From Chamaea fasciata (lineage: Eukaryota > Chordata > Aves > Passeriformes > Sylviidae), in NCBI GenBank assembly GCA_029207755.1, contig JARCOQ010000009.1, positions 31,270,914 to 31,334,913 on the forward strand: a stretch of 64,000 bases of DNA. Reading direction: 5' to 3'. A program made the translations under genes and the position numbers. Positions 12,901-26,435 of the stretch are shown here, one piece after another; positions within the stretch are counted from its first letter, which is position 1, and the number at the start of each line of letters is the position of its first letter. The notes under the pieces were generated by a model. The model saw only the letters and a program-made list of their open reading frames with translations, had not been told where the DNA came from and did not search any database.

Positions 12901-13237
12901 CACAGGCCTTCTGTGTCAGTTATCTCCAAGAGGGGGGGGAAAAAAATCCTTAATAAATACTCATTTCTGTGGAATTCAGCTTGAGGAAAGGGAGGAATAA
13001 GTATCAATTGATTCCAGATTCTACAGGTGTGGCAAGGATTTGGTGTTCTGGTGAAAAATGGAGGGAAGATGTGATGAATTCAGCAGTGTTGGGAAACTTT
13101 GGTGCACTTCAACTCCTTTGGGCTATCCAGCAAAGTTTTAGTTCTCAGAATTTTGTACCCCATAAATATTCTTGGAGAATGATTCTGGTCATTCCTTACA
13201 TGAGCCAAATTTTGAGTTTGAGGTGACCTGAAACCTG

Positions 13238-13310
13238 ATGTCCCTGCCCATGGCAGGGGCTTGGAATTAGATGATCTCAGAGATCTGTCCCAACCCATTG
13301 GATGATTTTA
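13238..13310 (+). repeat. CR1 3'-tip fragment
   Basis: The sequence tgtccctgcccatggcaggg, then tctgtcccaacccattggatgat, is the terminal 70 bases of a CR1 copy. Confidence 0.75.
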
Positions 13311-15100
13311 TAATTTCTATAAAGAAAGCAAGATATCAACCTCAAATTCCAGACTCTTTGAGCACAGCTTACTCATTTCAGGAATTGAGAAGGAGAATTT
13401 ATTAATTTAGAGGGAAAATTGTTAATTTGAGTTGGAAAGAAATTTAGGGCAGACACTAAGAAATAGAGCTGTTGGGTCATTTTATGTTCCTAATGAATTT
13501 GAAAATTCCGTGTCTTGTTAAACTTCCAGTTAGGAGCAGAACTGGTAAAATATCCTGAGCAGAATACTTTGATTCAAGTATTGATTAACATTTTTGGCTG
13601 ATATTTTCCATATTGGACAGCCTGCTCTTCAGGAGATTTTGGGGGATATTTATCTTTGGGAGGGACCTTGAGACAAAAAAAAAAGAGACAAACATTTAAA
13701 TGTGTCTTTTAAAAATTAACTCAATCTCAAATTCTTTTTTAAGCAATTCCAATGATGCTGAACATGGAGCACAGTTCCAAAGAGCAGTTGTGTGATATCG
13801 ATGAATTTCCTGGTTTTCCATTATAAAATGGTGGGGTTTGGGATGAGCTCTACTCTACCACAACCTGTAGAAGATGTCTTGTGATTAAAAGTCATAAATG
13901 TGGTAAAAATTGCAGTGCTCAGTTGGGCCAAGGACTGTGAGAGTCTGTTCAAAAACAAAACTTATATTGAAGGGCACGAAACAGAAACACAAGGATTTAG
14001 TTCCTGAAAGGGGACTTGAGCACAGAAACCCAACATCCACTTCCATAACTTCCCAGTGCTCCGAGGGTTTTCCTGGTGGGACCCTGCTGAGCCAGATTTT
14101 GCAGTCTGCCTGCATTAGGTGTGTCTGCAGCCATGTGAGGTGTTTATGATTGCACACTAATTGATAACTAAAGATTGCAGATTTGCATTTCTGCCTCTCT
14201 GCATTTGCTCTGTGAAGGTGTAAATGATGATTAAAGCATAAGGAAAGTGGTTCCTGCATAAAAGATTTGAGGAGGAACTCAACAGAACTTGGAAGACACT
14301 TCAAGAGTGGAAGAAGGCTCCTGTGAGGATATATCCAGAGATTGATTTCCATACAAGGACAATGTGGTTTAGAGCCATGACTGAGGTCTCCTGTGCTGTG
14401 GTGATTTATGGCCACCATGTTAACAGGAGGTGGAAGCTGTTCCAGGGTAAACCCACGTCTTGTTCCAGGATAAATCTGCATCTTGAGGGAGTTTTTGAAG
14501 AGCTGCTGCCCTCCTGTCCCAGTAGGTGTCTAGTCTAAGTGGCCTCTGAGGAGGTTTAGCCAAAGCTGGGTTCTCATGAACTTTTTTCACTTTTTACACA
14601 GCCTTGCTCTCTCTCTTACTTTGATTTCTTCCTTTCCCCCTCAACCTTTCAAACTGGTAGATCCCAAAATCCTGGCATGTGGTGCTTTAGGTCTTAAAAA
14701 AATCTGCTCCCACCAAGTTTAAAACCATCTGATTCCCTCAAGATGCAATTAATGACAAAGCACTGAAAATTTAAGCTTCAAAATCAGGGTAAGGCTGTTC
14801 AGCAGCATTGATGCCATTACTGTGATGTTCTCTACTTTTTTGTGCCACCTCAGCTGTGTCCTCGGGTCAAGTGGCACTGCTTCTGTCTGGATCCTATTTT
14901 GGATAATTTCCCAAAGGCCTCTTTAGAGATTTTGCCTTGATTTTGATGGCTTCCCTCCAAGGCTAAACATCTTATTGTTATCGGGATATTTTGTCTTGAA
15001 AGATTATTCTTTGCAGATTTTCCCCCTGGGGAGGAATGCCTTACATCAGTTGTGTGAATCAGGAGCCAACTCCAGAAAAAAAGCTCTTTTCACTGCAGAT

Positions 15101-15435
15101 ATCCCAGGATCGCTGAGGCTGTAAAATCCCTCCCAGCCCATGGAGTCCCAGCTGTGCCCAGTGCCCACCTTGTCCCCAGCCCAAAGCACTCAGTGCCACC
15201 TCCAGCCCTTCCTTGGACACCTCCAGCCATGGGCACTCCAAACCTCCCTGGGCAGCCCCTGCCAAGGCCTCAGCACCCTTTCCATGCAGAAATTCCTGCT
15301 GCTGTCCAAGCTGAGCCTCCCCTGGCACAGCCTGAGGCCGTTTCCCCTTGTCCTGTCCCTGTTCCCTGGGAGCAGAGCCCGACCCCCCCTGGCTGTCCCC
15401 TCCTGTCAGGGAGTTGTGCAGAGCCACAAGGTCCC
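15101..15435 (-). repeat. CR1 copy, second tail variant (about 335 bases)
   Basis: The reverse-complement tail variant contains ccatgggcactccaaacctc and ccttgtcctgtccctgttcc. The open frames across it on both strands arise from its GC richness. Confidence 0.85.
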
Positions 15436-16231
15436 GCATGGGATGTGTTGTCACTTTAGGAATCAGGACATTGTTGAAACAGCTGGATTTAATTCCAAAT
15501 TTCCCAAAACCTGACTGCCTTATGCTCAGGTGTAGAATCTTGCCTCTTCTCTAGTGTGTGCTGAGGACCAAGGTGATGGAAAAGGGGTGAAATTCAGATT
15601 AGGTGAAGTAAATTTCTTACTCCAGGCAGTTTCTTTAGCTTGGAACAAGTGTAGAGAATTGTGAGGAAACTCACAGTTAATTCATGGGCTTTTATATGTT
15701 TTACTCAATTTATATCACACAGCTGGGAGGCAAAATCAAACATACCAATTAGCAACTGAATTAAGTCATTAATCTGTTCTGTTCAGCAGATATTCCTCTG
15801 ATTCACTGCATGTTTTGGAGAGAGGAAATGTGTCCCTGAACCCTATACCTGAGGTGAGGTGCACAGCACTACCTGGGGGTTCCCCTGTGGCTCCTGCAGG
15901 CAGTTCGCAAAAGCCCTGAAGCGTGGTCTGTCCTTGTTTTAATCTGCATAATTAAATCCATTGTTGTTTGGAGAGGTAACAACTGGGAGTAGTGTTTTCT
16001 CTGTTCTGATGACTTCCTGAACAAGCCCGAGTGTTTAGCAGGCATGAGAAAGATTTCTTTGTGTGTATTCTTGCTTTTATTCCTGCCTGTATTCCTCTAG
16101 GACAGAAATATTACCGTGTCATGGGAAAAATACGTTGCTTCAGCAGCTTTGCTGATCAAGATTTCAGTTGATGTCGGCGATGTCTCTTTCTTGCAGCAAG
16201 TAATCCTTGGGAATTTTCCTTTTTCCATGTT

Positions 16232-16455
16232 TTAAACTGCCAGAGGGCAGGGGATGGATGGGATATTGGGGAGCAATTGTTCCATGGAAGGGTGGGGAGG
16301 CCCTGGCACAGGGTGCCCAGAGAAGCTGTGGCTGCCCCTGGATCCCTGGAATTGCCCAAGGCCAGGTTGGCCTTTGGGGCTTGGAGCAGCCTGGGACAGT
16401 GGAAGGCAGAACTGGATGGGTTTTGACATCCCTTCCAGTCCAAAGCAGTCTGATT
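16232..16455 (+). repeat. CR1 3'-end copy with small internal deletion
   Basis: The majority-type tail runs from aaactgccagagggcagggg to ccagtccaaagcagtctgatt. The gtgtccctgcccatggcagg segment before the tip is missing. Confidence 0.85.
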
Positions 16456-17954
16456 TTAGAGGCAGGGTTGGAGTTTTTGGAGTTTCTTGTGTTTGACAGA
16501 GGAGTGCAAGGTCCCCCAGTGTCCTTCCTGAGCCCTTGTCCTTCTCTGATGTCTCTTTTTTGAAATGACGGCAGCAAATTCTTTGTTTAATGCTCCAGAG
16601 GCTTCCTATTGTCCTATATAATGTCATTCTAATTTGGGCCCTCTTCTTCTTGCTCCCCAGCATTTTGTTTACTTCAGCTCGGTACTCACAACCGCTCCTT
16701 GAGCTGCCTCCTCTGAGGGGAAAATAGCTGCAAAGCTGACAATATCCCAGTCCCTCTCTGCATACATGAATATCTCATTTGTCCCAGCATGCCTCTCTGT
16801 CCAAATGAAGATTCCTTTCCCAAGCTGCCCAGGTAGTAAGTGCTTTTAGATCCTCACTGAGCTGCTAACAGTCCTCTGTCCATAGCCAGGGCTGAACTCT
16901 GGAGCTGGCAGACTTTCACCTGGCGCTTCATTCCACACTCTGCCACCTTCCCCTCCTCACTCAGCAGTAGTGAAGTGTGTGGGCCAGCTCATCTGGCCTC
17001 TGAGCTCGTAGCTTTCTCTTGTTTTTACAACTGAATTGCACTAAAATGGTGTTTCCCACAGTTCAGTCTTTTATTTTGGACAGCCAGCCTCGCAGCCCAC
17101 AGCACTTTCCTTTCTCTCTCATCTCGCTTTACACATTTTAGGAGAAAAGCCACAAAAATGGAATGAACAGATTCAAATACCCCTAACCTCAGGACTGCTG
17201 CCAATCCCATGGAATACTTGCCTGGATTGAAAAGCATCTCTTCTGACACTACATGAAAACTAATTTTATCTTCTCATTTTCATCTTTAGAATGAACATTT
17301 CTTGTGATTCTGTGATTATGTTCTTGCTGCCAGGGCTGGTTCTGTCCCTCCGCAGCTTGAGGACACTGTGGACAAAGCCCCAGGAGGGGACACATCACTT
17401 CCCTGGGCATCGCTCACCTGTAGTGACCTTTCTGCTGCAAACCACAGGAAAGCCTCTTCCCCTTTGGTCAAAGAAGCTGTCTCAGGGTCATGTCCAGAGC
17501 TCCACCTTCTCTCCTGTAGGAATAATCATGATTTTCAAGTCTGTTCTTCTTCCCTGACTTCAGCAGTGAACAGGAATCTGTGCTGGGTGTCACCAACTCT
17601 CAGCAGCTGCTGCTTGGTGACATTAACTGTCACGCTGACATCTCTCAGGTTCACCCCTGGGCTTCTAAGGTGGTAAAATTCCTTCTTGAAGTGTTGTGGA
17701 CAGAGCAGCTTCCAAGATGGATTTGCATTGCTCACTCTTCCATGGAAAAGGAAAACCATGGCCCAACTGCCCATCATGAACTTTGTCTTCTGTGTTTTCT
17801 TTCCACCTGAGTGCCTTGGGTACTGTCTCCTCTGCCCTTGTCTGCTTGTGAGGGATTTTTATCCTGGGGTCTCTGTTGCTGAACCTTGGGCCAGTTTATA
17901 TTGCTGCAGGTGAAAGAGATCTCTTCCCTCATTTGTGAAGTTTGGTTTATTATT

Positions 17955-18222
17955 ACAGGATCCCAGGAAGGTTTGAGCTGGAAGGAACCTTAAAGCCCAT
18001 CCAGTGCCACCCCTGCCATGGGCAGGGACACCTTCCACTGTCCCAGGCTGCTCCAAGCCCCAAAGTCCAACCTGGCCTTGGACACTTCCAGGGATCCAGG
18101 GGCAGCCACAGCTGCTCTGGGCACCCTGTGCCAGGGCCTGCCCATCCTCCCAGGGAACAATTCCTTCCCAATATCCCATCCATCCCTGCCCTTTTTCAGT
18201 TTAAATCCATTCTGCCTCATTC
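17955..18222 (-). repeat. CR1 3'-end copy, majority tail variant
   Basis: The plus strand shows the complete reverse-complement tail: ggaaccttaaagcccatcca, then gcagggacaccttccactgt, up to tttcagtttaaatccattctg. Confidence 0.9.
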
Positions 18223-19225
18223 CGGCATTCCAGACCCTTATCTAAACTCTTTCTCCAGCCTCAGGGGTTCAGATCTGACTCTCCTTGTGATAATGCCCTG
18301 GCAGGAATGTGGTGCTTCACTGATGTGCCATGGGGAGGTCACTGAGTGTCCACGCCGTGCTGGGTGTTTCCAGCTTATTCAACTTCACCAGCTCAAACTA
18401 ATGTCTTCTAAACACCAGGTTTTTTAATAGAATTCATGGACATGTTAGCTCAGTACCAATGAAAATATCAAGCAGGATGATGAAAAGTGAGTGGAAGAGG
18501 GGGAGAATGCTATGAGGAGCCTGTGGATATGTACAGGATGTCCCTTCCTTGAGTGATCTCTGCATCTTTGAGTGCATTTCCTTGTTTGCTTTCGTCCATT
18601 CTCCCATATCTGGCCTCAGTCAGAGACAGACTTGTGACCTTGTGTGGGTGTAAGGGTGCTGTTCATTTCAGGACTGTCAGAAAACAACATTGGTTTTTTT
18701 TTTCTTTTATGAGATGTTACAGGAAATTGGTGAAACAATCTTATTTACTTTGACAGCTTCTGAAATTTGTGAATAGCCCACTTTTAAAACATTCCTTTGA
18801 GTAATGTGTTATTGCTGGGTTGTTAAGCTCTGGTTTTGATGGTATTCCTGGATTTCCTTCAAGGATCTTACTGTTACTTGGACATCTTAATGGTTTCTTC
18901 AATATAAACATTTTTAAACCCATTTTGGCTGGTCTTTGAGAAAGAACCACCAGCACAGGCCCTATGACTAAAGTGTCTAAATAAACAATGAGATGTTTCA
19001 TGTCCAGCAAAACTGCTTAACCCATTCCAAGGGATGTGCTGCATTTAGACTCGGGAAATTTGCTGGAGTCATTTGAAATGTAGGATTAAGGTTCTTGTGC
19101 ATCACTTCACCCATGGCTGTTCCCTCCACCTCAAAGTTTGCCGGTGATGGTGTGGAATTCTCCCTGTTGCACAAGGCTGGGGTGCGGTGTGGTGCTTTTC
19201 CCTGGATTTCCCTGTTTCTTAGCCA

Positions 19226-19802
19226 GTCCTGGGCTGAGTCCCAGTGTGGGCAGCAGGGGGAGGGGGGGATTCTGCCCCTGGGCTCAGTGAGACCCCACCT
19301 GCAGAGCTGCCCCAGCCCTGGAACCCAGCACAGGAGGGACCTGGAGCTGCTGGAGAGAGGCCAGGGGAGGCACCAGGATGAGCAGAGGGATGGAGCAGCT
19401 CTGCTGGGAGGAAAGGCTGGGAGAGCTGGGGGTGTTCAGCCTGGAGAGGAGAAGCTTTGGGGTGACCTCATTGTGGCCTTTCAGGGCCTGAAGGAGCTAC
19501 AGGAAAGATGGAGAGAGATTTTGGACAATGGATAGAGTGGCAAGGAGAATGGGTTCAAACTGCCAGAAAGCAGGGATGGATTAGATATTAGGAAAACATT
19601 CCTCTCTGTGAGGGTGGGGCAGGCCCTGGCACAGGGTGCCCAGAGCAGCTGTGGCTGCCCCTGGATCCCTGGAAGTGTCCACGGCCAGGTTGGACTTTGG
19701 GGCTTGGAGCAGCCTGGGACAGTGGAAGGTGTCCCTGCCCATGGCAGAGGGTGGCACTGGATGGGCTTTAAGGTCCCTTCCACCCCAAACCAGTCTGGGA
19801 TT
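19226..19802 (+). repeat. CR1 copy of about 580 bases, majority tail variant
   Basis: It runs from tcctgggctgagtcccag through gtgagaccccacctgcagag, ggtgttcagcctggagagga and the usual tail to ccaaaccagtctgggattg. It starts at nearly the same consensus point as the copy at 60281-60865. The 146-residue open frame within it is not a gene. Confidence 0.9.
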
Positions 19803-19872
19803 GACACCCAGGAGTGAGTTGAACAAGAGGTGAATTCTGTGGGCTGAGCTGCCTGAGCAGGGAGGAGCAGTT

Positions 19873-19944
19873 GTTCCTGCCCATGGATGGGGGGATGGAC
19901 GAGAGGATCTACAAGGTCTTTGCCAACCCAAACCATTTCCATGC
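19873..19944 (+). repeat. CR1 3'-tip fragment next to another copy
   Basis: The sequence ttcctgcccatggatggggg, then ttgccaacccaaaccatttcc, is a second CR1 tip 70 bases downstream of the previous one, from a separate insertion. Confidence 0.7.
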
Positions 19945-20665
19945 CAGTAATCCCAGGTAGATATCTCCTACCTCCAGCCTGGAAACAGTTCCCTGTAGCA
20001 GCCAGGAACTATCTGAAAATCCCTGTGCTTGCACTTCTCAAGTCATCTCTGTAATTTTCCTGTCTCCACTATATATTGGAAGATCCCATCTTTATCTCTC
20101 TTCTGTTCCTCAGAAGCCACTTCTTGCTGGATTTTTGACCAAGGAGACACTTGAGCAGATCAAACCCCACATGGGAGTGTTTAAATCCATCCTCAGCAGC
20201 TCTGGTAGGCACTCAGTGCCAGCTGTCCCTGGATGAGTGCCCTGTGCCCATCCCACCATGTGGGCACACCCCAGCTCTGAACACATGAATCACTCACAGA
20301 TCCAGCAAAACAAAAAATAATCTGGAAATGCCACATCAGTTTCTGCATCCAGCAGTGGGCAGAAGCACTTCTGGAAGGGTGGAAGAGAAGGATTTGCTTG
20401 GGAGATGTGGAGGCCAAGTGTCTTGGAATAGCCAGCCTGGGTGAAGGAAAGCCCTTGGTGCTTTGTATTTTAAGGAAAACAGGGATCTAGAAAATCCAGG
20501 AAGTGAAATGCTGAGTGTTGGGCGTTGATGGTGCAGCACTGAGGTGTGAGGGTATCTGGAGAAACACAGGTTCAGGAGATGGATTTATGGGATTGCCAGA
20601 GGGCTGAAAAGCAGCTGGAGGGATGAGGAGATTCAGAAGGTGGAATGGTTAAATGGAGATGGGTG

Positions 20666-20811
20666 AATCATAGAATGGTTTGGGTTGGTTAAAGCCCATC
20701 TTGTCCCACCCCCTGCCATGGGCAGGGACACCTTCCACTATCCCAGACTGCTCCAACCTGGCCTTGGACACTTCCAGGGATCCAGAGGGAGCCATGGCTT
20801 CTCTGGGGCAG
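20666..20811 (-). repeat. CR1 3'-end fragment
   Basis: The plus strand begins aatcatagaatggtttgggt and continues with gcagggacaccttccactat to cagggatccagagggagcc. About 18 bases of the tail are deleted. Confidence 0.88.
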
Positions 20812-23279
20812 TGAGAAGAGAGGAACATGATTTCAGCTTTGTGAAGCCTTTTAAAAATGTCAAAATGTGAGTAAAGCTTTAACTACCTCCTTTCCCTCCC
20901 GGCCTACAAGCTCAGAAATCAATCCAAGCATAATCAAAACATATTACTCAATTACAGTCAGTGCCTATTAAGAAGAGATAAGAGGGATTTTTTAAAGGTA
21001 AATCCTCCCAAAAGTACTGGGAAGGAAAATCATGGAGCAGAGGAGTGAAAGCGTGTTTGAGGCTTGAGAGGTATGGTGTCAGATCCAGGAAAGCCTGGAG
21101 AGCAGAAGGGCACAGGAGGGTTGGGAGAGGCTGTTCAGGAATGATGGGGACAAGTGGGCTTGATGTGCAGAACTGAGAGGGAAGGAGGAGATGGGGAAGG
21201 CCAGACCCCCTTTGGGGCTGGGCTGCTGTTAGATGGGAGCAGGAGGAAACTGAACGTCAGGCTTAAGGAGCAGAGGTAAAAAGGAGGTCTGGGACTGCAG
21301 GGATGTGCTTAAAAAAATGAAAATCTGGCCCAGGACTCCATTAACAGACTCCAATCCAGCTGTCCAGGCTGAGGAGGCTTCCCAAGAAAACTGGTGAGGT
21401 GTGAGAGGGGTCTAAAAGTACCAGGTTGGATATCTGAGGTTGGTTGTGTTGACGGCTCCTTGTGCATGTGGCTCAGGGCTTAAATAAATAATCAGTGATT
21501 TACATGCAGGATGCGGTCACTGATCCTGTACCAAGGACCTGATAAAGATGGAACTTCTGATCTTTTCTAGAAGAGAAACCTGAATTCTTGTGAAATGGCT
21601 TAATTTAGGCTGGGCTCTGCTGAGGAGCCTGGTCCCTGGATTAACTGGGGGTTAATAGCAGGTGGGAACTGGTGGCAGAAGGAATGCTTGGGATTTATTG
21701 GGAGTGTCTTTTATTGGGATTTATTGGGTGTGGAGGAAGGCAGGCTGGCTCCTGTACAATAATGGGACAAGCATTTGTTTTTTAGGGGACTTTTAAGTCC
21801 TGGCGCAGACTTGTGGCAGCTCCCTGGCTTAACCAGCCTTACTATTTGGCATCTGGCCTACCTTCCAAAGCCAGACCTAACTTCTGGCCTGGTAATCTCC
21901 AGTACCAAAATCTTCAACTGGTTTTGGGAGTGGCTGGATGAAATCTCTGCTCAGGGGGTGTGCAGATGTTAATTCTGACATGTCATGCACTGAGCTACTC
22001 AAACACAGCTCCTGGCTGTATTTAACACTTCTGCTGTAGTGACTACAGGCAAGTAGAAACATTAATTTCTAGAAAATTGATAAGTTTAGTGTATTTATTT
22101 TTTACAAATTTTAAATTAAATCCTCTGGGAGAGGGGAAGAGGCAGCATATAAATTCTACTTGAGAAAATGTCATTTTCTTCAATAAAATGAATGCACTTA
22201 ACTTAAATCCAATTAACACGAACTTAATTAATCTGGGTCATGTTCGTTGTCCCGGTTTAGTTTTGGATGTTTCCATTTTTATGACACCAGCCAGTTTTTC
22301 AGCCATAAGCTGTGGAGACAGTTCCAGGTGTCCTGCAAGGAGCACTCAGAGGGGCTCTTGACAAAACATTTCCTGGTGTCAGAGAGATTTTTACCCATTG
22401 GATTCTCTCCTTTGTGTTATGCAGTCCCAGGGAAGGATCCTTGGAGAGAAACTGCTCTGACAAGGGAGAAATGGAGAAGTTTTTGGGATGGAATCCAATA
22501 CCTGTCTTGCAGTAAAAGCAGTGAAACTGATCTTTGACTTTTCTATTGAATTATACTTTCATTATTAACATGTGTATGTTAATATACAGTTAATGTGTAT
22601 CACCACACACATTTAACTTTAATGTGTAACTTTAGCTCTGCGTGCATATTTTGTGATGACAAAGGTTATTGAAGAATGAGCTGAGCTACTCCTGACTAAT
22701 ATGGGTTGTATTTCTTTTGATCTTTTTATGTTAATGTTAATTTTCAGCTGAAGTCTCCTGGCTCTGATATCAGGTTTAGGATATCTTTGTTCTCTCTTCT
22801 TTCTGGAGGCACCATCTGCACAGCGGGAGTTTCAAATGAACAGTGTCACAGCCAAAGAGTTCCTTTTGTGACTCCAAACCTTCTGTGAGAATAGTATTTT
22901 ATCGGTGAAGTCCATACAAAGGGGATGGAAACAAAAGTAAATAAACTCATAATGTATGAAAAAAAAGGGATTTGTGGACGGGAAGAGTTGTAATCCTGTT
23001 AATCCATTCAATAGCTGCATTGCTTGTTAAAAAGACAGGAAATAAATCACTGCTAGTGATGGAAGCAGGCAAGAAATGTTCTTCTCTCTCCCTTTCTCAG
23101 TTATCCTATAAAGCTCTTTCCTATTTTTGAGAGTTCAGTTGAGTTTTGTCTGTGCAAACCTTCCATCTATTCAACAATCTTCTTTGTTCAGTGGGAATCA
23201 GCAGCATTAAATAGTTTTAATCCTTTTACATCATAATCTATAGGATGTTCTGCTGGCAGGAGGGTGGAAAAGTACCCTT

Positions 23280-23372
23280 GGAGTGTCTGGAAGGTTTCCC
23301 TGCCCACAGCAGGGGTTGGAATGAGGTGAGCACTGAGGTCCCTTTCAGCCCCAACCATTCTGGGATTCTGTG
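23280..23372 (+). repeat. CR1 3'-tip fragment
   Basis: The sequence ggtttccctgcccacagcag, then ttcagccccaaccattctggg, ends with the family tip attctgtg. Confidence 0.75.
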
Positions 23373-24516
23373 GCTACCACTGGTACATAGAGATGGAGAA
23401 TAAAAAACTTTGTAACTGATGTAATGTAGGAAAATAGTTGTTTGGGGGTTTTTGGGGGGTGTAAAACTGAAATAACCCTAGAGACTTCTGCATTGAAGTA
23501 AAAATGGCTTGTTAATCAACTTTTACATTGCATCTTTCCCAGAGGGGCACAGGGGCAGCTGTGGTGTTCTCACTGAAGTTTGAAAAGACTTTTTTTGAGT
23601 TCTGCTACTGAGGATTTGTTTTGGCCTTGCAGTGGCATCTTATCGACTCCTAGAGAGTCATTTCTGCAAGAAAGGCACAGAAAATAACGGGATGAAAGAG
23701 TGGGGCAAGGAAAGGAACAAAACCAGTAGTCCTTAGAAGAAAGGAGGCAAGCAGGAACATTTGAAGCTGAATTATTTGAATGTAGATACAGAGAAAATGA
23801 TGAGGGATGTCAAGTTGCTGGTGAAATTTTACTTCAGGTCCTCATATAAATTGTCATCAGTTTTTCCTTGTTCTTGTGTCTTTGCTTTCTAAAAATGCTG
23901 CCTCCTAGTGAGGGTAAAAACTTAAGGGGTTGATAACACAAGGACAAAGGGACAGATCCAGCATCAATGTTCCACTTTTTAAATGTGTTTATTTATGTGG
24001 AACAGACCCAGCGGCTGGGAAAAGGGAATTGAGGTGGAAGCAGGTTTGATCTTGAAATTTCATCTTTAAAATCTTCACGTTCCAGAAGGGTCTTATCCAA
24101 GGAGAGGAGAATGATAAAATCCAACTCAACTGTGCCAGTCCCAGAGCATGAGAGCACTTTAATAGGATTGAGTAAATCCAAGAGTCCATAAGGCTGAAAT
24201 ACTCATGTGTTAATTGCTCAAGAAGTGTCAGTGAAATAAAACCTGGAGTAGTGTTTGGATTTTTGGAACCTCCAGAGCTGGAGAAAGAGCTGGATTTGCA
24301 CTGTAAATTATTCACTGTAGCACCAGCACAGCCAAATATTTGCTTATGCTTGAATAATTCTTCAGGAAAGCATTTAAGCAGATATTTGACTTCAGCAAAC
24401 AGATTTAGTCACACTTACAGCTGAATCAGAGCCAGAACTGATTTTAACTCGAAGGTGAGGTCTTCCTTTCCTGGCTTTTCTCCTGGTTGGAGGGGGCTGT
24501 GAGATGGGATCTGGGA

Positions 24517-25018
24517 CTGGGCATGGGAGGGAGGCTGTGGGTTGATATTTGCCCTTCCCGGATGTTCCAAGCTACCAGAGGTGATTCCTGAGCTGGAATT
24601 AGGGTTTATTTTTGTGGTTAAGCCTCAGCTGAGGCTGTTCTCCAGCCTAGATGTGCTCTGGATGTGCCCCACCAGTGAGAGCAGCTCAGGGCATGGGAGG
24701 GAGGCTGTGAGCTGATCTTCAGCCTTCCAGGACATCCCAGACTGCCACAGTGATTCCCTGAGCTGGAATGTTGGAATGTAAGTCTATTTTTCTGGTTCAG
24801 CCCCAGGCGAGGGCCCTTTCCATCAGTGAAAGGGGCTCAGGGCCTGGGTGTGGGAGGGAGCTTGTGGGATGAGATCCATCTTCCCAGGGTGTCCTGAGCT
24901 ACCAGAGGTGATCCCTGAGCTGGGATTAGGGTTTGGTTTTGTGGTTAAGCCTCAGGTGAGGGTGTCTTTCAGCAGATGTGTTCTGCATGTGCACCCCCAG
25001 GGAGAGGGGCTCAGGACC
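24517..25018. repeat. Three-copy tandem repeat, unit about 157-170 bases
   Basis: Three diverged units follow one another. Their shared anchor tgggagggag falls at 24524, 24694 and 24851. Each unit carries in order cagaggtgattcctgagctgg (or a variant), a line such as agggtttatttttgtggttaagcc, and a gcagctcaggg-type end. Unit 1 and unit 3 are closest to each other. No coding potential is conserved between units. Confidence 0.8.
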
Positions 25019-26124
25019 TACTCGTCAGAAGTAACCCCCCTGAGATATTTCATGGAGTTCATGGGTATGAATTCCATACCAGGTGAGGTGACTTGAGTGT
25101 TGAACAGCGTTGTGAGGTAAAACAGAGTTGAGGGGTTTTTTTGTGTGTATCTGTTCTGTGGTTAAATAATCTTTTAGAAATTTCTTGCTCGTGCTGGCAC
25201 TTCACCAGAATTGTTTGGGTGACAAAAATGGAACATTAGGGACGCAGAATTTTTAATGAACTGTAGCTTTAACCAAGGTATGCTGTCAGACTCTAAAGCA
25301 AGTTCCTCTCCTTTTTTGCTTCTGTAAGAGGCTTTTTCCTGCTGCTTTACTGGCATTCCTGATTAGGGCACCAGTTCTCCAGAATAAGCATTTGCACTCC
25401 CTATTTTATGTCTACAAACTTTAGGAGAATTCAGCTGATCGGTAATAATAATGAACCTCATAAAAAAACCCAGTCCACTGTATTTTTTTGCTGTGTTAAA
25501 GCAAATCAGTTGTATCAACCTTTAAAAAATAAATACTTTTAAAGACTTATCACAGTGGTTGGGTGCAAAGAGCAAAGCAAAATGCAAAAACCACTAAGCA
25601 AAATGGGTGACTCCTGATGTTTGAAGGAGTTCAGGCTTGTTATGTAAATAATAATACAAGTATAAATGTGTATTTAATTCCTTTTTAAATGCTGAGTTAC
25701 TCATCCAGCCACAGCAGTTTCTCAGGAACCACTGTTCTTGACAAATAAATAGCAAATATTTGTTTACGTGTCTAATGAATTAATAATGCTCCCTTAGTGA
25801 TTTCTGTTGAAGTTTGTCAGGGCTTCGAACCCACTGTAGGAGCAGAAAGTGCAAAGTGTTTGCCTCCAAGTTGTTTTCAGATTCGTTGCTGGTGGAGAAC
25901 ACTCAGAGAAGTTGTTGCTGGTGGCAGTTTGAGTGGTGTGGCCACTTCCATAGTCCATGTTTCCTATGGAATTGGGTGTGGATGAAGCGGTTCTGGTGTG
26001 AGAGAGCCAACAGCTCTGGCTTGTGGCAAGCCTGGCCCAAAATTTAGATTTTCTCTTTATTCCTTTTTTTTTTCTTTTTTTTTTTTTCTCCCCCATTTAA
26101 TTCTTTTAAGTAGTAAAGAAAGAT

Positions 26125-26435
26125 GTGGAGCTGTTGGAATTAATCCAGAGGAGGCCACAGAGATGCTCCCAGGGCTGGAGCCCCTCTGCTCTGGAGCCAG
26201 GCTGGGAGAGCTGGGGCTGTTCACCTGGAGAAGAGAAAACTCCAGAGAGAGCTCCGAGCCCCTGCCAGGGCCTAAAGGGGCTCCAGGAGAGCTGGAGAGG
26301 GACTGGGGACAAGGGATGGAGGGACAGGACACAGGGAATGGCTTCCCACTGCCAGAGGACAGGGATGGGTGGGACATTGGGAAGGAATTGTTCCCTGGGA
26401 GGGTGGGCAGGCCCTGGCACAGGGTGCCCAGAGAA
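26125..26435 (+). repeat. CR1 copy lacking its 3' tip (about 310 bases)
   Basis: It runs from atgtggagctgttgg through gatgctcccagggctggagc, gagctggggctgttcacctgg and gggtgggcaggccctggcac to gtgcccagaga, where it ends. It is close to the copy at 51725-52170 but lacks the last 160 bases. Confidence 0.88.

Noticed and set aside
13885..14481. 198-codon open frame on the minus strand as an antisense gene
   Set aside because: No domain, no start context or splice pattern, and composition like the surrounding intron.
22250..22545. LTR-like start (tgtcccggtttag) followed by a 96-codon open frame
   Set aside because: The resemblance stops after about 13 bases and the frame has no recognisable domain.
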